A DNA stretch of 59,153 bases from positions 1-59,153 of the forward strand of contig NZ_NXLX01000010.1 in NCBI RefSeq assembly GCF_003364335.1, read 5' to 3'. The position numbers were made by a program, and so were the translations under genes. Positions 1 to 8,021 of the stretch are shown piece by piece. Origin of the DNA: Helicobacter anseris (GTDB lineage: Bacteria > Campylobacterota > Campylobacteria > Campylobacterales > Helicobacteraceae). The notes beneath the pieces were generated by a model, which was not told the DNA's origin, did not search any database, and saw only the letters and a list, made by a program, of their open reading frames with translations. How positions within the stretch are numbered: position 1 is the stretch's first letter; every line of letters begins with the position of its first letter.

Positions 1-342
1 AGAAGTATGAAGAATAATAATTAAAAAAGAAATTAAAAGTATTAATTAAAAGTATTAAAAAGTATTTTTAATTAAAACTAAGCAGAAGAAGAAAACAAAC
101 AAAGATTTTTCCTTCTCCTGCCACCACTTAAACATTTTTATATTTTTTATTTTATTTTTTACTTTTCACTTTATAATTTTTTTGTTTTAAACAAACTAAA
201 ACAAAAAGAAATAAAACAATACTTTAAGCTTTAAAGATAAAAGAGAAATAATAAAACTCTTTAATCTTAAAATCAAATCTTAAAGTTTTATAACAAAACT
301 CCTTAGTTTAAGTGGTGGTTGGAGAGGGAAAGAGTGGAGATT
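1..342. other. Non-coding AT-rich region downstream of addA
   Basis: I find no supportable gene here. The stretch is almost entirely A/T, with three closely spaced copies of AAAGTATT near 36-67, a 15-base palindrome (seven-base arms around one central T) near 181-195, and two near-identical AATCTTAAA words near 262-281. Its only GC-rich words are the two arms of the inverted repeat annotated separately at 108-331. The addA stop codon lies at the right-hand edge. Confidence 0.6.
108..331. repeat. 26-nt imperfect inverted repeat around an AT-rich core
   Basis: Positions 108-133 and 306-331 are inverted copies of each other with 23 of 26 positions matching; the shared core is CCACCACTTAAAC plus TCTCC and TTTCC. 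The 172 bases between the arms are close to pure A/T. A 7-base word AGATTTT occurs just outside both arms (103-109 and 338-344), which could be a target duplication but may be chance in such AT-rich DNA. It could be a miniature mobile element, a cruciform-forming site or the closing stem of an unrecognised RNA. No known family was recognised. Confidence 0.55.
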
Positions 343-3030
343 TTAAATTAAATTTACTTCTTGAATATGGACTTTATCCCATAGATAGACAAGATAACCT
401 TTTATTGTTTTGTCATAAAAAAAGTTTTTAGCAAAATTTAAATATTGTTGCACTTGAGTTTGATGTTCTATTTTTTGAGCACCACTTTTATAATCTAAAA
501 TAATAATTTCTTTATCCCCTTTTAATAGCATATCAATGCGATATAAATGTAGTTCTTGTAAGAATGCTATTTCGCAATAGCTTTTTTTTGATTGTAAGAT
601 TTGTAAAAATGTTTCTTCTTGTTTGAGATTTTCTATCCTTGATAAAATAGTTTCAATACTTGCTGTTTCTAATGAAAAACCATAGAGATTCAAGAGTTTT
701 TCTCTGAGGGCTTTTTGAGTGAAGCAAAATCCAAAGGTATATTCTAGGGCAAAGTGCATAGCTTCTCCAAAAAGAATATCTTGGTGATTAGTAATTTCTT
801 TTTGAACAAGAAATCCTTCTTGCTTTCCATAATCTTTTTGCTCAAAAGGAAGTATAAGGCTTGTGTTGTATGATGTATTTGAGGTAGATGGTTGCAGGTT
901 TCCAATCTCTGAAGGTTGTAAGTTTAATATTTCAAATGCACTGTCTTTATTTTTTTGAATGACAAAAAGTGATTTTTTTGCACGCGTAAAGGCTACATAT
1001 AAGACATTTTTTTCTTCCTGTGCTAAGCGATTTTTTTCTTTTTGCAAGATTCTATCAAAGGTAGAATCAAAGAATTCTCTTTTGGATTGTCTATACCAGA
1101 TTTTATTTGTATCAAAAATAAAGGGTTGGATATTTGGTGCTTTTTTGCCAAAACGATCGCAGATAATAATGTGGTCAAATTCCAATCCCTTGGATTTATG
1201 GATAGTCATTAGAGTAATGCCATTGATATTTTCTTTAATAGGATCCAGTTGTATTTTTTCGATTTCTTCTAGGAAAGTTTCTAGGTCATCGTATAAAAAA
1301 CTAGCTTCTAGAAATTGCTGTGCGAATATATCGCATATTTTAAAGTGTTGCATTAGCTTATAGATATATGCGCACAAGGTGAGATTTGTTTCAAAAGCAG
1401 GGATTTCTAGCTCGCTTTCATAATCCAGTCCTAAAAGCTTAGTGATATTTTTTTTATAAAGAGGATTGTTGCTTTTTGTATAAAGCAAGCATTGTATGAG
1501 GATTTGTGGTTGTTTTCTCTTGGTAAGTTTGAGATTGGTTTCTGTGATAAAAGTGATATGCTTGAGGCGTGAGCTTAAAAAGCTTTTTAAATCTTCTAAG
1601 TCATCGTTTTTATAACATAAAATTGCAATGTCATTGGGATTGATATTTTTTTGTAACAAAAGCTCAATAGAATGCAATACCATTTCTTGCATTTCAGAAA
1701 TATTTTCTAAGGGTTCATAGATTCTAATATAGCCTTCTTTATCCTCTTTTGGGCATAGCTGAGGGATATAATTTTGAAAAATAGATTGGAAGGTTTGATT
1801 GTTAAAATCTATAATGCGAGATTGACTACGATAGTTATGTGTAAGGTTTTCATCTTGAGTATATTGGCTAACAATGTCAAATATTGTGCTATCGCTTCCT
1901 CTAAAGCCATAAATACTTTGTTTGCTATCGCCTACAAAAAATAGACTGCGTTGCTCTATCCTGCCTTCACCAGATTTAATTTCTTCAATTAGTGGTAAGA
2001 GTATTTGATATTGTATTTGATTGGTATCTTGGAATTCATCGATAAGAATATGGCTGATTTTGTCATCAAGGCGAAAGTAAAAAAAATCCTTATGGATTTG
2101 TTGGGTTAAAATCTCATAGGCCTTTAGCGTGATGTCTGAAAAGTCAAGACTAAAATTTTTTTGATTTACAAGGAATCTTGCTTTTTTATAAAGTGGGACA
2201 AAATCTGCAATAATATTTAAGATATATTTTTCTTGTATATCAAAATAAATTTTTATTTTTTCTTTTAGAGAATCAAAATTTGCTTGATGGTTGAGTTTGA
2301 GTTTTTTGAAATAGAGATATTCATCACCATCAATAAGCCACTTTGGATTCTCTAATAATTCTTGAATACTTGTTGTTTTGATAGCATTTTTTGCCCTATC
2401 TGAAGCTTGAGGGTGTTTTAGGATATCTTCTTTAATACTTTGTGCGAGCTGTAAAATATCTTTGATAATTACAAATGATACTTCCTGTTTTTTTAAATCA
2501 AAGTCGTAATTGCTCATTATATTTAAAAAATCAAAAGAATTTCTTTTTTGCATTGTATAGAATCTTAGCAATGCCTCATAAGTTGTTTGTGAGAGGAGAT
2601 TTAAAAAAGTTTCATCGATTTTTTCAGTATCTTGGGCCTTAATCTCATAATGATTACTCAATCCAACATACCAACAAAATTTTTTTACTATGGAATTAAA
2701 AAATGCATCAATGGTTGTAATTTTTGGAGTACTTGAGAGAAAATCCTCATAGATTTTTTGGGTTTGAGAAAGGAGAGATTCTTTGTTTAGGTGGTATTGT
2801 TCTTGTAGTTTTATAAAATAAATACTTTTTTCTTTTTCTTTGGCAATTTCTTCTAATGCTTTTGTAATTCTCTCTTGCATCTCCCCAGCAGCTTTTTTTG
2901 TAAATGTGAGCGCTAAGATCTCGCTAGCTTTTGCTCCATAAAAAAGCAGGCTTAGATAGCGTAAAGTGAGCGCAAAAGTTTTACCACTACCAGCTGAGGC
3001 TTTAAGGGTTAGTAATTGGTGTTGTTGCAT
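343..3030 (-). CDS. addA: AddA-type (RecB-like) helicase-nuclease
   Basis: This is an 895-residue UvrD/Rep superfamily 1A helicase with a C-terminal RecB-type nuclease, as in the AddAB recombination enzyme of Helicobacter and Campylobacter. It processes double-strand ends for RecA loading. Visible motifs in order: Walker A ASAGSGKT at 11-18, Walker B with IDEFQDTN near 335, GDSKQSIYGFRG (motif III), TIHKSKGLEFD (motif V), AFTRAKK (motif VI), and near the C-terminus ILDYKSG, the nuclease signature. The start ATG is followed at once by the Walker A region, normal for the family. The partner AddB is not in the window. The next gene is divergent, so addA has its own promoter within 3031-3135. Length is normal. 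Confidence 0.93.
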   Translation of the reverse strand: MQQHQLLTLKASAGSGKTFALTLRYLSLLFYGAKASEILALTFTKKAAGEMQERITKALEEIAKEKEKSIYFIKLQEQYHLNKESLLSQTQKIYEDFLSSTPKITTIDAFFNSIVKKFCWYVGLSNHYEIKAQDTEKIDETFLNLLSQTTYEALLRFYTMQKRNSFDFLNIMSNYDFDLKKQEVSFVIIKDILQLAQSIKEDILKHPQASDRAKNAIKTTSIQELLENPKWLIDGDEYLYFKKLKLNHQANFDSLKEKIKIYFDIQEKYILNIIADFVPLYKKARFLVNQKNFSLDFSDITLKAYEILTQQIHKDFFYFRLDDKISHILIDEFQDTNQIQYQILLPLIEEIKSGEGRIEQRSLFFVGDSKQSIYGFRGSDSTIFDIVSQYTQDENLTHNYRSQSRIIDFNNQTFQSIFQNYIPQLCPKEDKEGYIRIYEPLENISEMQEMVLHSIELLLQKNINPNDIAILCYKNDDLEDLKSFLSSRLKHITFITETNLKLTKRKQPQILIQCLLYTKSNNPLYKKNITKLLGLDYESELEIPAFETNLTLCAYIYKLMQHFKICDIFAQQFLEASFLYDDLETFLEEIEKIQLDPIKENINGITLMTIHKSKGLEFDHIIICDRFGKKAPNIQPFIFDTNKIWYRQSKREFFDSTFDRILQKEKNRLAQEEKNVLYVAFTRAKKSLFVIQKNKDSAFEILNLQPSEIGNLQPSTSNTSYNTSLILPFEQKDYGKQEGFLVQKEITNHQDILFGEAMHFALEYTFGFCFTQKALREKLLNLYGFSLETASIETILSRIENLKQEETFLQILQSKKSYCEIAFLQELHLYRIDMLLKGDKEIIILDYKSGAQKIEHQTQVQQYLNFAKNFFYDKTIKGYLVYLWDKVHIQEVNLI

Positions 3031-3093
3031 AAAAAATAAATCCTAATTTTTGGTTAATATGTCTCATTTTTTGTCGATTTGGGGTTTGAGTTT

Positions 3094-3111
3094 TGTGTAT
3101 AATTTTACACA
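3094..3111 (+). promoter_or_regulatory. Probable promoter -10 inside an inverted repeat, upstream of the OMP gene
   Basis: TATAAT at 3098-3103 lies about 32 bases before the start codon of the beta-barrel gene and is preceded by TGTG, an extended -10. The site sits in an inverted repeat, TGTGTA, six bases, TACACA, at 3094-3111. That placement would suit a repressor operator. The binding protein is unknown. Confidence 0.5.
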
Positions 3112-3135
3112 CAAAATCATAAAAAAGGAGAAAAA

Positions 3136-3924
3136 ATGAAAAAGATAATTTATGGTTTTTTAGCATTATTGTTATTATTAGAGTTTTCTTTTGCTGCTCC
3201 AACAACAACAAGAAGCTCTAGTTCTAGCTCTAGGCAATTAGGTACTTTTACAAAAGGTTCTATCGTTGATGGAACTACTGGAACAGGCACTGCAAGAAGA
3301 TGGTTTTTCTTCAATGAGGGTGCTGTGGGCTCTTCTTATACTTTCTTGGGAAAAGCAGAGTATCTCTCTGTAGATGTAGGATATAGTCTTTATCTCAGAA
3401 GTATAGAATCTGTTCTTGGTGGTATGAATATGATGTTTGGAACAGAAATTACTGCGCCAATTTTCTTGCAACCTATGAGAGGATCTAAGTCAAATATTTT
3501 AGATACACATGCTTATTTGGAAAGAACACAATTTGAAGGAATTGTTGGTGCTGGTGTACAACTTCCTTTGATGCTTGGGTTTGAATATAAAGGATTTTAT
3601 TTCCTAGGATTTGGTGGATATACTTGGCTTTTCATGAAAGATACTTACCCATCAACTCAAAGAGGAGATTTCCCTACGATAAAAACACAATATGATGGTG
3701 TGATTTATGGTGGGGGTCTTGGATATAAGGTTAGCAATATTGTAAATCTTGGTTTTCGTTATACTGGAGGAAGTCTGACAAATAGAGGAGTACCTCAAAC
3801 AGTGTTTGATGATGCTGCAATTAGAGAAAATTTAGATAAACATAGTATTACCAATGAAACAGGAAGACCTATTTATAGCATTCCTTATCACAGAATCAGT
3901 GTATTTATCTCTGTAATCTTCTAA
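3136..3924 (+). CDS. Outer-membrane beta-barrel protein, Helicobacter family
   Basis: The 262-residue protein starts with a Sec signal peptide (lysines at 2-3, hydrophobic core to about residue 20, cleavage after FAA). A short Ser/Arg/Thr-rich linker follows, then alternating aromatic and glycine-rich strands ending in the terminal sequence VFISVIF, whose last residue is the Phe typical of outer-membrane barrels. I recognise the architecture but not a specific function; it resembles the small outer-membrane proteins common in Helicobacter. The start has a clear AAAAAAGGAG ribosome site. Its stop codon overlaps the stop of convergent pgpA by 4 bases. A porin, adhesin or structural role cannot be told apart here. 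Confidence 0.75.
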   Translation: MKKIIYGFLALLLLLEFSFAAPTTTRSSSSSSRQLGTFTKGSIVDGTTGTGTARRWFFFNEGAVGSSYTFLGKAEYLSVDVGYSLYLRSIESVLGGMNMMFGTEITAPIFLQPMRGSKSNILDTHAYLERTQFEGIVGAGVQLPLMLGFEYKGFYFLGFGGYTWLFMKDTYPSTQRGDFPTIKTQYDGVIYGGGLGYKVSNIVNLGFRYTGGSLTNRGVPQTVFDDAAIRENLDKHSITNETGRPIYSIPYHRISVFISVIF

Positions 3925-4385
3925 AGAAAAAAATCTAGGATTTTTAGCACTATCAAGGTGCTAAATCCTGCAAAAATACCTGCTAGCGCATCATCAGCTA
4001 CAACGCCAAGTCCGCCTTTTACTTTTTTATCAATCTTTCCTATGATAGATGGTTTTGTAATGTCAAAAATCCTAAAAAAAATGAAAGATAAAATAGCAAC
4101 TTGAATATCAAAACCACCAATGCAAGCACCAATTCCCATTGCAAGCCACATACCTACAAGTTCATCAATCACAATTTCTTTAGGATCATGTATTTGATAT
4201 TTTGCTTCATAGATATCAATTTGTTTTATCGCAATTATTCCAATGAGAATGGCTAATAAAATAATAGTTTCGCTTGAATAAAGCACAAAAGGAATTCCTA
4301 AGATTAGCGCTACGATACTGCCTATCGTTCCTGGTGCTTTTGGAGATTTTCCACTAAAAAAAAGTGTAAGAAATAAGTTTTGCAT
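3921..4385 (-). CDS. pgpA: Phosphatidylglycerophosphatase A
   Basis: This 154-residue inner-membrane enzyme removes a phosphate from phosphatidylglycerophosphate to make phosphatidylglycerol. The family signatures are visible: SGKSPKAPGTIGS near the N-terminus, DELVGMW near residue 70, and ADDALAGI near residue 130. Three to four hydrophobic segments match the membrane topology. It follows the ATP-sulfurylase-like gene with an 8-base gap on the same strand, so it is probably the last gene of the ispDF-regulator-sulfurylase-pgpA operon. The same order is known in Campylobacter. Its end overlaps the convergent outer-membrane protein gene by 4 bases. Confidence 0.9.
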   Translation of the reverse strand: MQNLFLTLFFSGKSPKAPGTIGSIVALILGIPFVLYSSETIILLAILIGIIAIKQIDIYEAKYQIHDPKEIVIDELVGMWLAMGIGACIGGFDIQVAILSFIFFRIFDITKPSIIGKIDKKVKGGLGVVADDALAGIFAGFSTLIVLKILDFFL

Positions 4386-4393
4386 TCTTGCTC

Positions 4394-5566
4394 CTAATTT
4401 TTGATTTTATAAAGCTCTGTGAGTTTGGTGTAAAAATCCTCTTGTATATCTTCTGAGAAGATTCCATCAGAAGGCAAAATATTATAATAAATAGGCTTCA
4501 TTATTTCTTCTCTTTGAGGTAAAAGTGTTTTGAGAATAAGAGCAGATACTTCTTTGCGCATTAAGATTGTGGGCGGAATAATACCTAGTTTAAAGAAATG
4601 CAAAAGAGCATTAGAATCATAGGTAATATGATGATGTTTGCCATGAGGGCAACTTTTGATATTGAGCAGGCATTGGCATTTTGTGCAATATACATATTCA
4701 TCTAAAAGACTGATTTGTATATCAATGCCTTTAAGAGAATCTAAAATAGAATGTCTTGTTTGCTTATTGTAATAAAGTGATAACCCTGAGGTTTTTTGTC
4801 CTAAAACAATTTTTGTGCAACCATAATTTTTTGCTATGAGGGCATAGAGGATAATTTTATTATGACCTGCAAAGAGATATGTAGAATCTAGCGGAATGAT
4901 GCAAATTTTTTCTTTTGCAAAAAAGTTATTTAAAACAAGCTCTAAGCTTTTTTTGCGCAGAGTAAAATCTAAAAAATCTTCCCTATGATGTCTTAATAAA
5001 AAGATTACAATCAAATCAGAGTGATTTAACTCATCTCTAAGTATCTTTTCATGCACTCTGTGTATAGGATTAGCATTGAAAATAATGCCTGTAATTTTTT
5101 TTGCATGAAGTGATTTTTTTTTCTCTTCTAAGAAGTTTTTATAGGAAGTAAGCGGGTATTCATTTAGCTCAAGTTTGCCAGTTACAGCATATTCTCCTAT
5201 GCGCTTTGCAATATAGTTTTTTTCTTCTAAAACTGCGCCTATTTGTAAAAGTCTTTGTTGTGGATTGATAGGAAAGATATCATCAACGCAAATATTTCCT
5301 ATGATTTTTTTATCGCATACTAAATCAATAATTTCATTTTTTTTAGAGCTGAGCAAAACTTCTTGATTTTTTTTTCCACTAGGGCTTAAGAGTAGGGGGC
5401 ACGGATAAGAGCAATTTTTATACATTCCTGTTTGACTAATTTCTTGCATTTCTTCTTGATTCATTAAGGATACTACAGGATAGAGCAATCCTTCTTGCAT
5501 CAAGGTGAGTGCGCTTAATGCTTCTTTATCAATATAGAGTTGTTTATTTTTTCTTGCTAATCCCAT
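4394..5566 (-). CDS. Degenerate ATP sulfurylase-like nucleotidyltransferase
   Basis: The 390-residue product aligns over its length with bacterial ATP sulfurylase (Sat). It keeps the NPxHxxH segment (residues 166-172) and the Cys-x2-Cys...CPH cluster (294, 297, 306-308). The substrate motifs are changed: QxRN reads FNAN at 163-166, and the GRDHAG loop reads GQKTSG at 256-261. Classical sulfate activation is therefore doubtful. I place the start at the ATG at 5566 because AAGGA lies 7 bases upstream; a longer reading would only add residues overlapping the regulator gene. The gene still overlaps that regulator by 23 bases, which suggests translational coupling. No APS kinase or APS reductase is nearby. 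The Campylobacter relative is usually annotated as sulfate adenylyltransferase. Confidence 0.75.
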   Translation of the reverse strand: MGLARKNKQLYIDKEALSALTLMQEGLLYPVVSLMNQEEMQEISQTGMYKNCSYPCPLLLSPSGKKNQEVLLSSKKNEIIDLVCDKKIIGNICVDDIFPINPQQRLLQIGAVLEEKNYIAKRIGEYAVTGKLELNEYPLTSYKNFLEEKKKSLHAKKITGIIFNANPIHRVHEKILRDELNHSDLIVIFLLRHHREDFLDFTLRKKSLELVLNNFFAKEKICIIPLDSTYLFAGHNKIILYALIAKNYGCTKIVLGQKTSGLSLYYNKQTRHSILDSLKGIDIQISLLDEYVYCTKCQCLLNIKSCPHGKHHHITYDSNALLHFFKLGIIPPTILMRKEVSALILKTLLPQREEIMKPIYYNILPSDGIFSEDIQEDFYTKLTELYKIKN

Positions 5567-6431
5567 ATTTTTTCCTTTTTTCCCACAGACTTTTTCTGCT
5601 AATTCCAAGTTTTCTTGCAAGCTCAACATCTGGGTATCTTTCTCCAAACTTTGTAATAATAGCTTGTTCATATTCTTTTATGGATAATATCTCCCCACCT
5701 AAATCCTGATTATTTACAATATGTGTAATATCTACAATTTGGGAAAAATTGATGGCATCATCAGAAATAATTGAGAGGATAAAATTGTATTTTGAAATAC
5801 TTTCTAAAAGAATTTTCATTTCATTTTTTTTAAGTTCCTCTAGATTGGTGATGTAGTAATACTTTTCTTTTTGCGGGGGATTTTTAAGAATATTTTTCCA
5901 TTCTTGATCTCTAAAACTCAAGATAATAAAATTGATGTTTTTATCTCTTGCGTATTTCATTGCATAGATATCGGCACTACGCTGAGAGTTGCTTTTGATA
6001 ATAAAAGGAGGTTGGTATTGAGGGAGTGATGGGGTATTTAATTCTCTTTGAACAAAATTAAAATATGAGTTGTAGAAATTTATTTTTTCTAAAATTTCTT
6101 TATGGTATTTGTAATGCTCTATCTTTCTTAGTAATTCATCAATCATAAAAGGTTTTAAGATATAGTCGCTAGCACCGCTTCTTAAGGGTTTTGAGATAGT
6201 GTCATCACTGATGTAGGAAACTAGCATAATGATAATGGATTTTGAATTTTTCTGAATGAAATTTTCATAATGATCACCACAAGCACTTGAAGATAATAAA
6301 ATGACTTCATAGTCTAGTGTGCCATTGTGTTCAATTGCTGGAATAATGTTGCAAATGTATCCAAAACTATTGAGTTTTGATGCAATGCTTTGTGCTAAAT
6401 ATGTTTCATTTTCAATAATTAAAACCCTCAT
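5544..6431 (-). CDS. Orphan atypical response regulator, HP1021/Cj1608 type
   Basis: The 295-residue protein has a receiver-like N-terminus and a C-terminal helix-turn-helix of the Fis type (ELARKLGISRKSLWEKRKK). The phosphoacceptor aspartate is missing: the strand reads VILLSSS, with Ser47 at the expected position. This is the hallmark of H. pylori HP1021, known to act without phosphorylation, to bind the chromosomal origin and to respond to redox state. The ATG at 6431 overlaps the ispDF stop as TAATG, so translation is coupled; an upstream in-frame ATG at 6449 lies inside ispDF and is less likely. The position between ispDF and the sulfurylase relative matches Campylobacter. Confidence 0.88.
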   Translation of the reverse strand: MRVLIIENETYLAQSIASKLNSFGYICNIIPAIEHNGTLDYEVILLSSSACGDHYENFIQKNSKSIIIMLVSYISDDTISKPLRSGASDYILKPFMIDELLRKIEHYKYHKEILEKINFYNSYFNFVQRELNTPSLPQYQPPFIIKSNSQRSADIYAMKYARDKNINFIILSFRDQEWKNILKNPPQKEKYYYITNLEELKKNEMKILLESISKYNFILSIISDDAINFSQIVDITHIVNNQDLGGEILSIKEYEQAIITKFGERYPDVELARKLGISRKSLWEKRKKYGISKKK

Positions 6432-7573
6432 TAAATAAACTCCTTCCAATCTAAAAATTTTAAAGTTGCATTAGCAATAACGCATATTCCCTCTTCTCTG
6501 CCGATAAATCCCATTTTTTCTGCAGTGGTGGCTTTGATATTGATGTGATTTTTTGGTAGATATAAGAGTTTAGAGAGATTTTGCGCTAAGGCTTCTTTAT
6601 GGGGATTGATTTTTGGTATTTGGGCAAGAATGCTAATATCAAGATGCAAAATCTCATAGCCTACACTAGTGATAAAAGAGCGGATTTTCTCAAGTAGAGC
6701 CGTAGAATCTGCATTTTTAAACTCATCACTTGTATCAGGAAACCATTCTCCTATATCCCCACCACCCACAGCACCTAGTAGTGCATCAATAATTGCATGT
6801 AGTAAAACATCACCATCGCTATGAGCTTTAAATCCAAAATTTTTTGTGATTTCCAATCCACCAAGTTTCATTGGTTTGTTTTGTTTGAATTGATGGATGT
6901 CTATTCCGCTGCCAAAAAAAGTATGATTGCTTGCAGGTGGGAGGGAATCTAATAAAAATAAATCCTTTGGAGTAGTGAGTTTTTGCATTTTGTGACTTCC
7001 TTGCAAAAAACAAACCTTATATTTATTATCAAGCATTGCTGTGCTTTCATCTGTATAATCTTTTTTATTTAGAGCATCTCTTAGCTTTTGGGTATTTGAT
7101 ATTTGTGGAGTTTGAATAAGCTTGATATCAGAGCGATTAAGTGGATATTCTTTGTCTAATATTGTATCTACACAATCTAAGTAAGGAGCAGTGCAATCAT
7201 AATCTTTATAAGATTCTAAAAGATTTTTGCAAACTTCTAAATCAAGATTGCATCGTGCCACATCCGTGACAAAAACAAAATCACTTTTTACTTGCTTTAG
7301 GATATTGCGTAATGTTTGTGCACGACTCTCTCCACCAGCAACAACTATTTCATCTGTACAAAATTTTTGCATATAAGTAACTTCAGAGCAGTTTGCACCA
7401 ATAATAATTTCATCAAAGGGATAAATTTTTTTGAGATTTAATAAAACTTTTTGCCAAAGTGGTGTATCGTGGATTCTTAACCACTGCTTTTTGATTTGTT
7501 TGTTTGGAGGTAGAGTTTGGTTAAAACGCGTTGAAGAGCCAGCAGCCATTAAAACTAAACATAAAGTTTGCAT
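6431..7573 (-). CDS. ispDF: Bifunctional IspD/IspF enzyme of the MEP isoprenoid pathway
   Basis: This 380-residue fusion performs two steps of isoprenoid precursor synthesis: cytidylyl transfer to methylerythritol phosphate (IspD) and cyclisation to the 2,4-cyclodiphosphate (IspF). The IspD half begins with the nucleotide-binding LVLMAAGSSTRF; the IspF half starts near residue 220 with GSGIDIHQF and contains the metal-binding HSDGDVLLHAI. The fusion is typical of epsilonproteobacteria. Two ATGs lie close together at 7579 and 7573. I chose 7573 because AAGGA is 5 bases before it, whereas it overlaps the first ATG. Probably first gene of the operon continuing to pgpA. Confidence 0.95.
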   Translation of the reverse strand: MQTLCLVLMAAGSSTRFNQTLPPNKQIKKQWLRIHDTPLWQKVLLNLKKIYPFDEIIIGANCSEVTYMQKFCTDEIVVAGGESRAQTLRNILKQVKSDFVFVTDVARCNLDLEVCKNLLESYKDYDCTAPYLDCVDTILDKEYPLNRSDIKLIQTPQISNTQKLRDALNKKDYTDESTAMLDNKYKVCFLQGSHKMQKLTTPKDLFLLDSLPPASNHTFFGSGIDIHQFKQNKPMKLGGLEITKNFGFKAHSDGDVLLHAIIDALLGAVGGGDIGEWFPDTSDEFKNADSTALLEKIRSFITSVGYEILHLDISILAQIPKINPHKEALAQNLSKLLYLPKNHINIKATTAEKMGFIGREEGICVIANATLKFLDWKEFI

Positions 7574-7645
7574 TCCCATCCTTATTAAAAAATGTTACAA
7601 AATTATACAGTTTTTTGATGGATATGGAAATTCTTAAAAGAGGAA

Positions 7646-8021
7646 TTATGAGAGTTTTTTTTGTAAAGTTTGTATATTTTCTCTTAAATCTGTGAGGTTT
7701 TCAAAATTTTTTAGATTGTCTTCAAGATTATGAATAAAACCTTGCAAGAGATCAAAAGTTTCTATAAGTTCCTTTCCATAATCACTTATTTTACTCCCGC
7801 CACCATTTTTTCCACCTGTGGCAGTCTGCACAACTATTGTAGGAGAGTGTTGATTGATATTTTGGATATCATCCCAAGCCGCCTTATAACTCATTTTCAT
7901 TTTTTTTTGCTGCTTGAGATAGAGAGCCTGTCTCATGAATATATTTCAATAATTGTATTTTTCCTCTACCAAGGTAATTGCATGTATCCTTTTTTATCCA
8001 AAAGTTCAAGTAGATTTTCAT
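7646..8021 (-). pseudogene. ModE-like DNA-binding regulator, frameshifted in an A9 tract
   Basis: Read from the ATG at 8021, the first frame gives a ModE-type N-terminus containing GKIQLLKYIHETGSLSQAAKK, then goes out of frame and stops about 45 codons in. The next frame (from 7936) continues with KMSYKAAWDDIQ and TGGKNGGGSKISDYG, the remainder of a ModE winged-helix domain. The two halves join perfectly if one A is removed from the nine at 7900-7908; the repaired protein would be 124 residues. It has the DNA-binding domain only, with no molybdate-binding domain. The start codon overlaps the upstream HD-GYP stop as ATGA. The break could be a sequencing error, a phase switch, transcriptional slippage or true decay. 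Confidence 0.85.
7900..7908. repeat. A9/T9 tract at the ModE-like frameshift
   Basis: Nine consecutive T on the + strand (A on the coding strand) sit exactly where the ModE-like reading frame breaks. Eight would restore the frame. The tract lies at the start of the recognition helix region of the winged helix. Confidence 0.9.

Noticed and set aside
5367-5375. T9 runs in the sulfurylase-like gene, and at 42708-42716 and 44050-44058, as further phase switches
   Set aside because: The reading frames of these genes are intact across the runs; nine-base A/T runs are expected in such AT-rich DNA. They remain possible slippage sites only.
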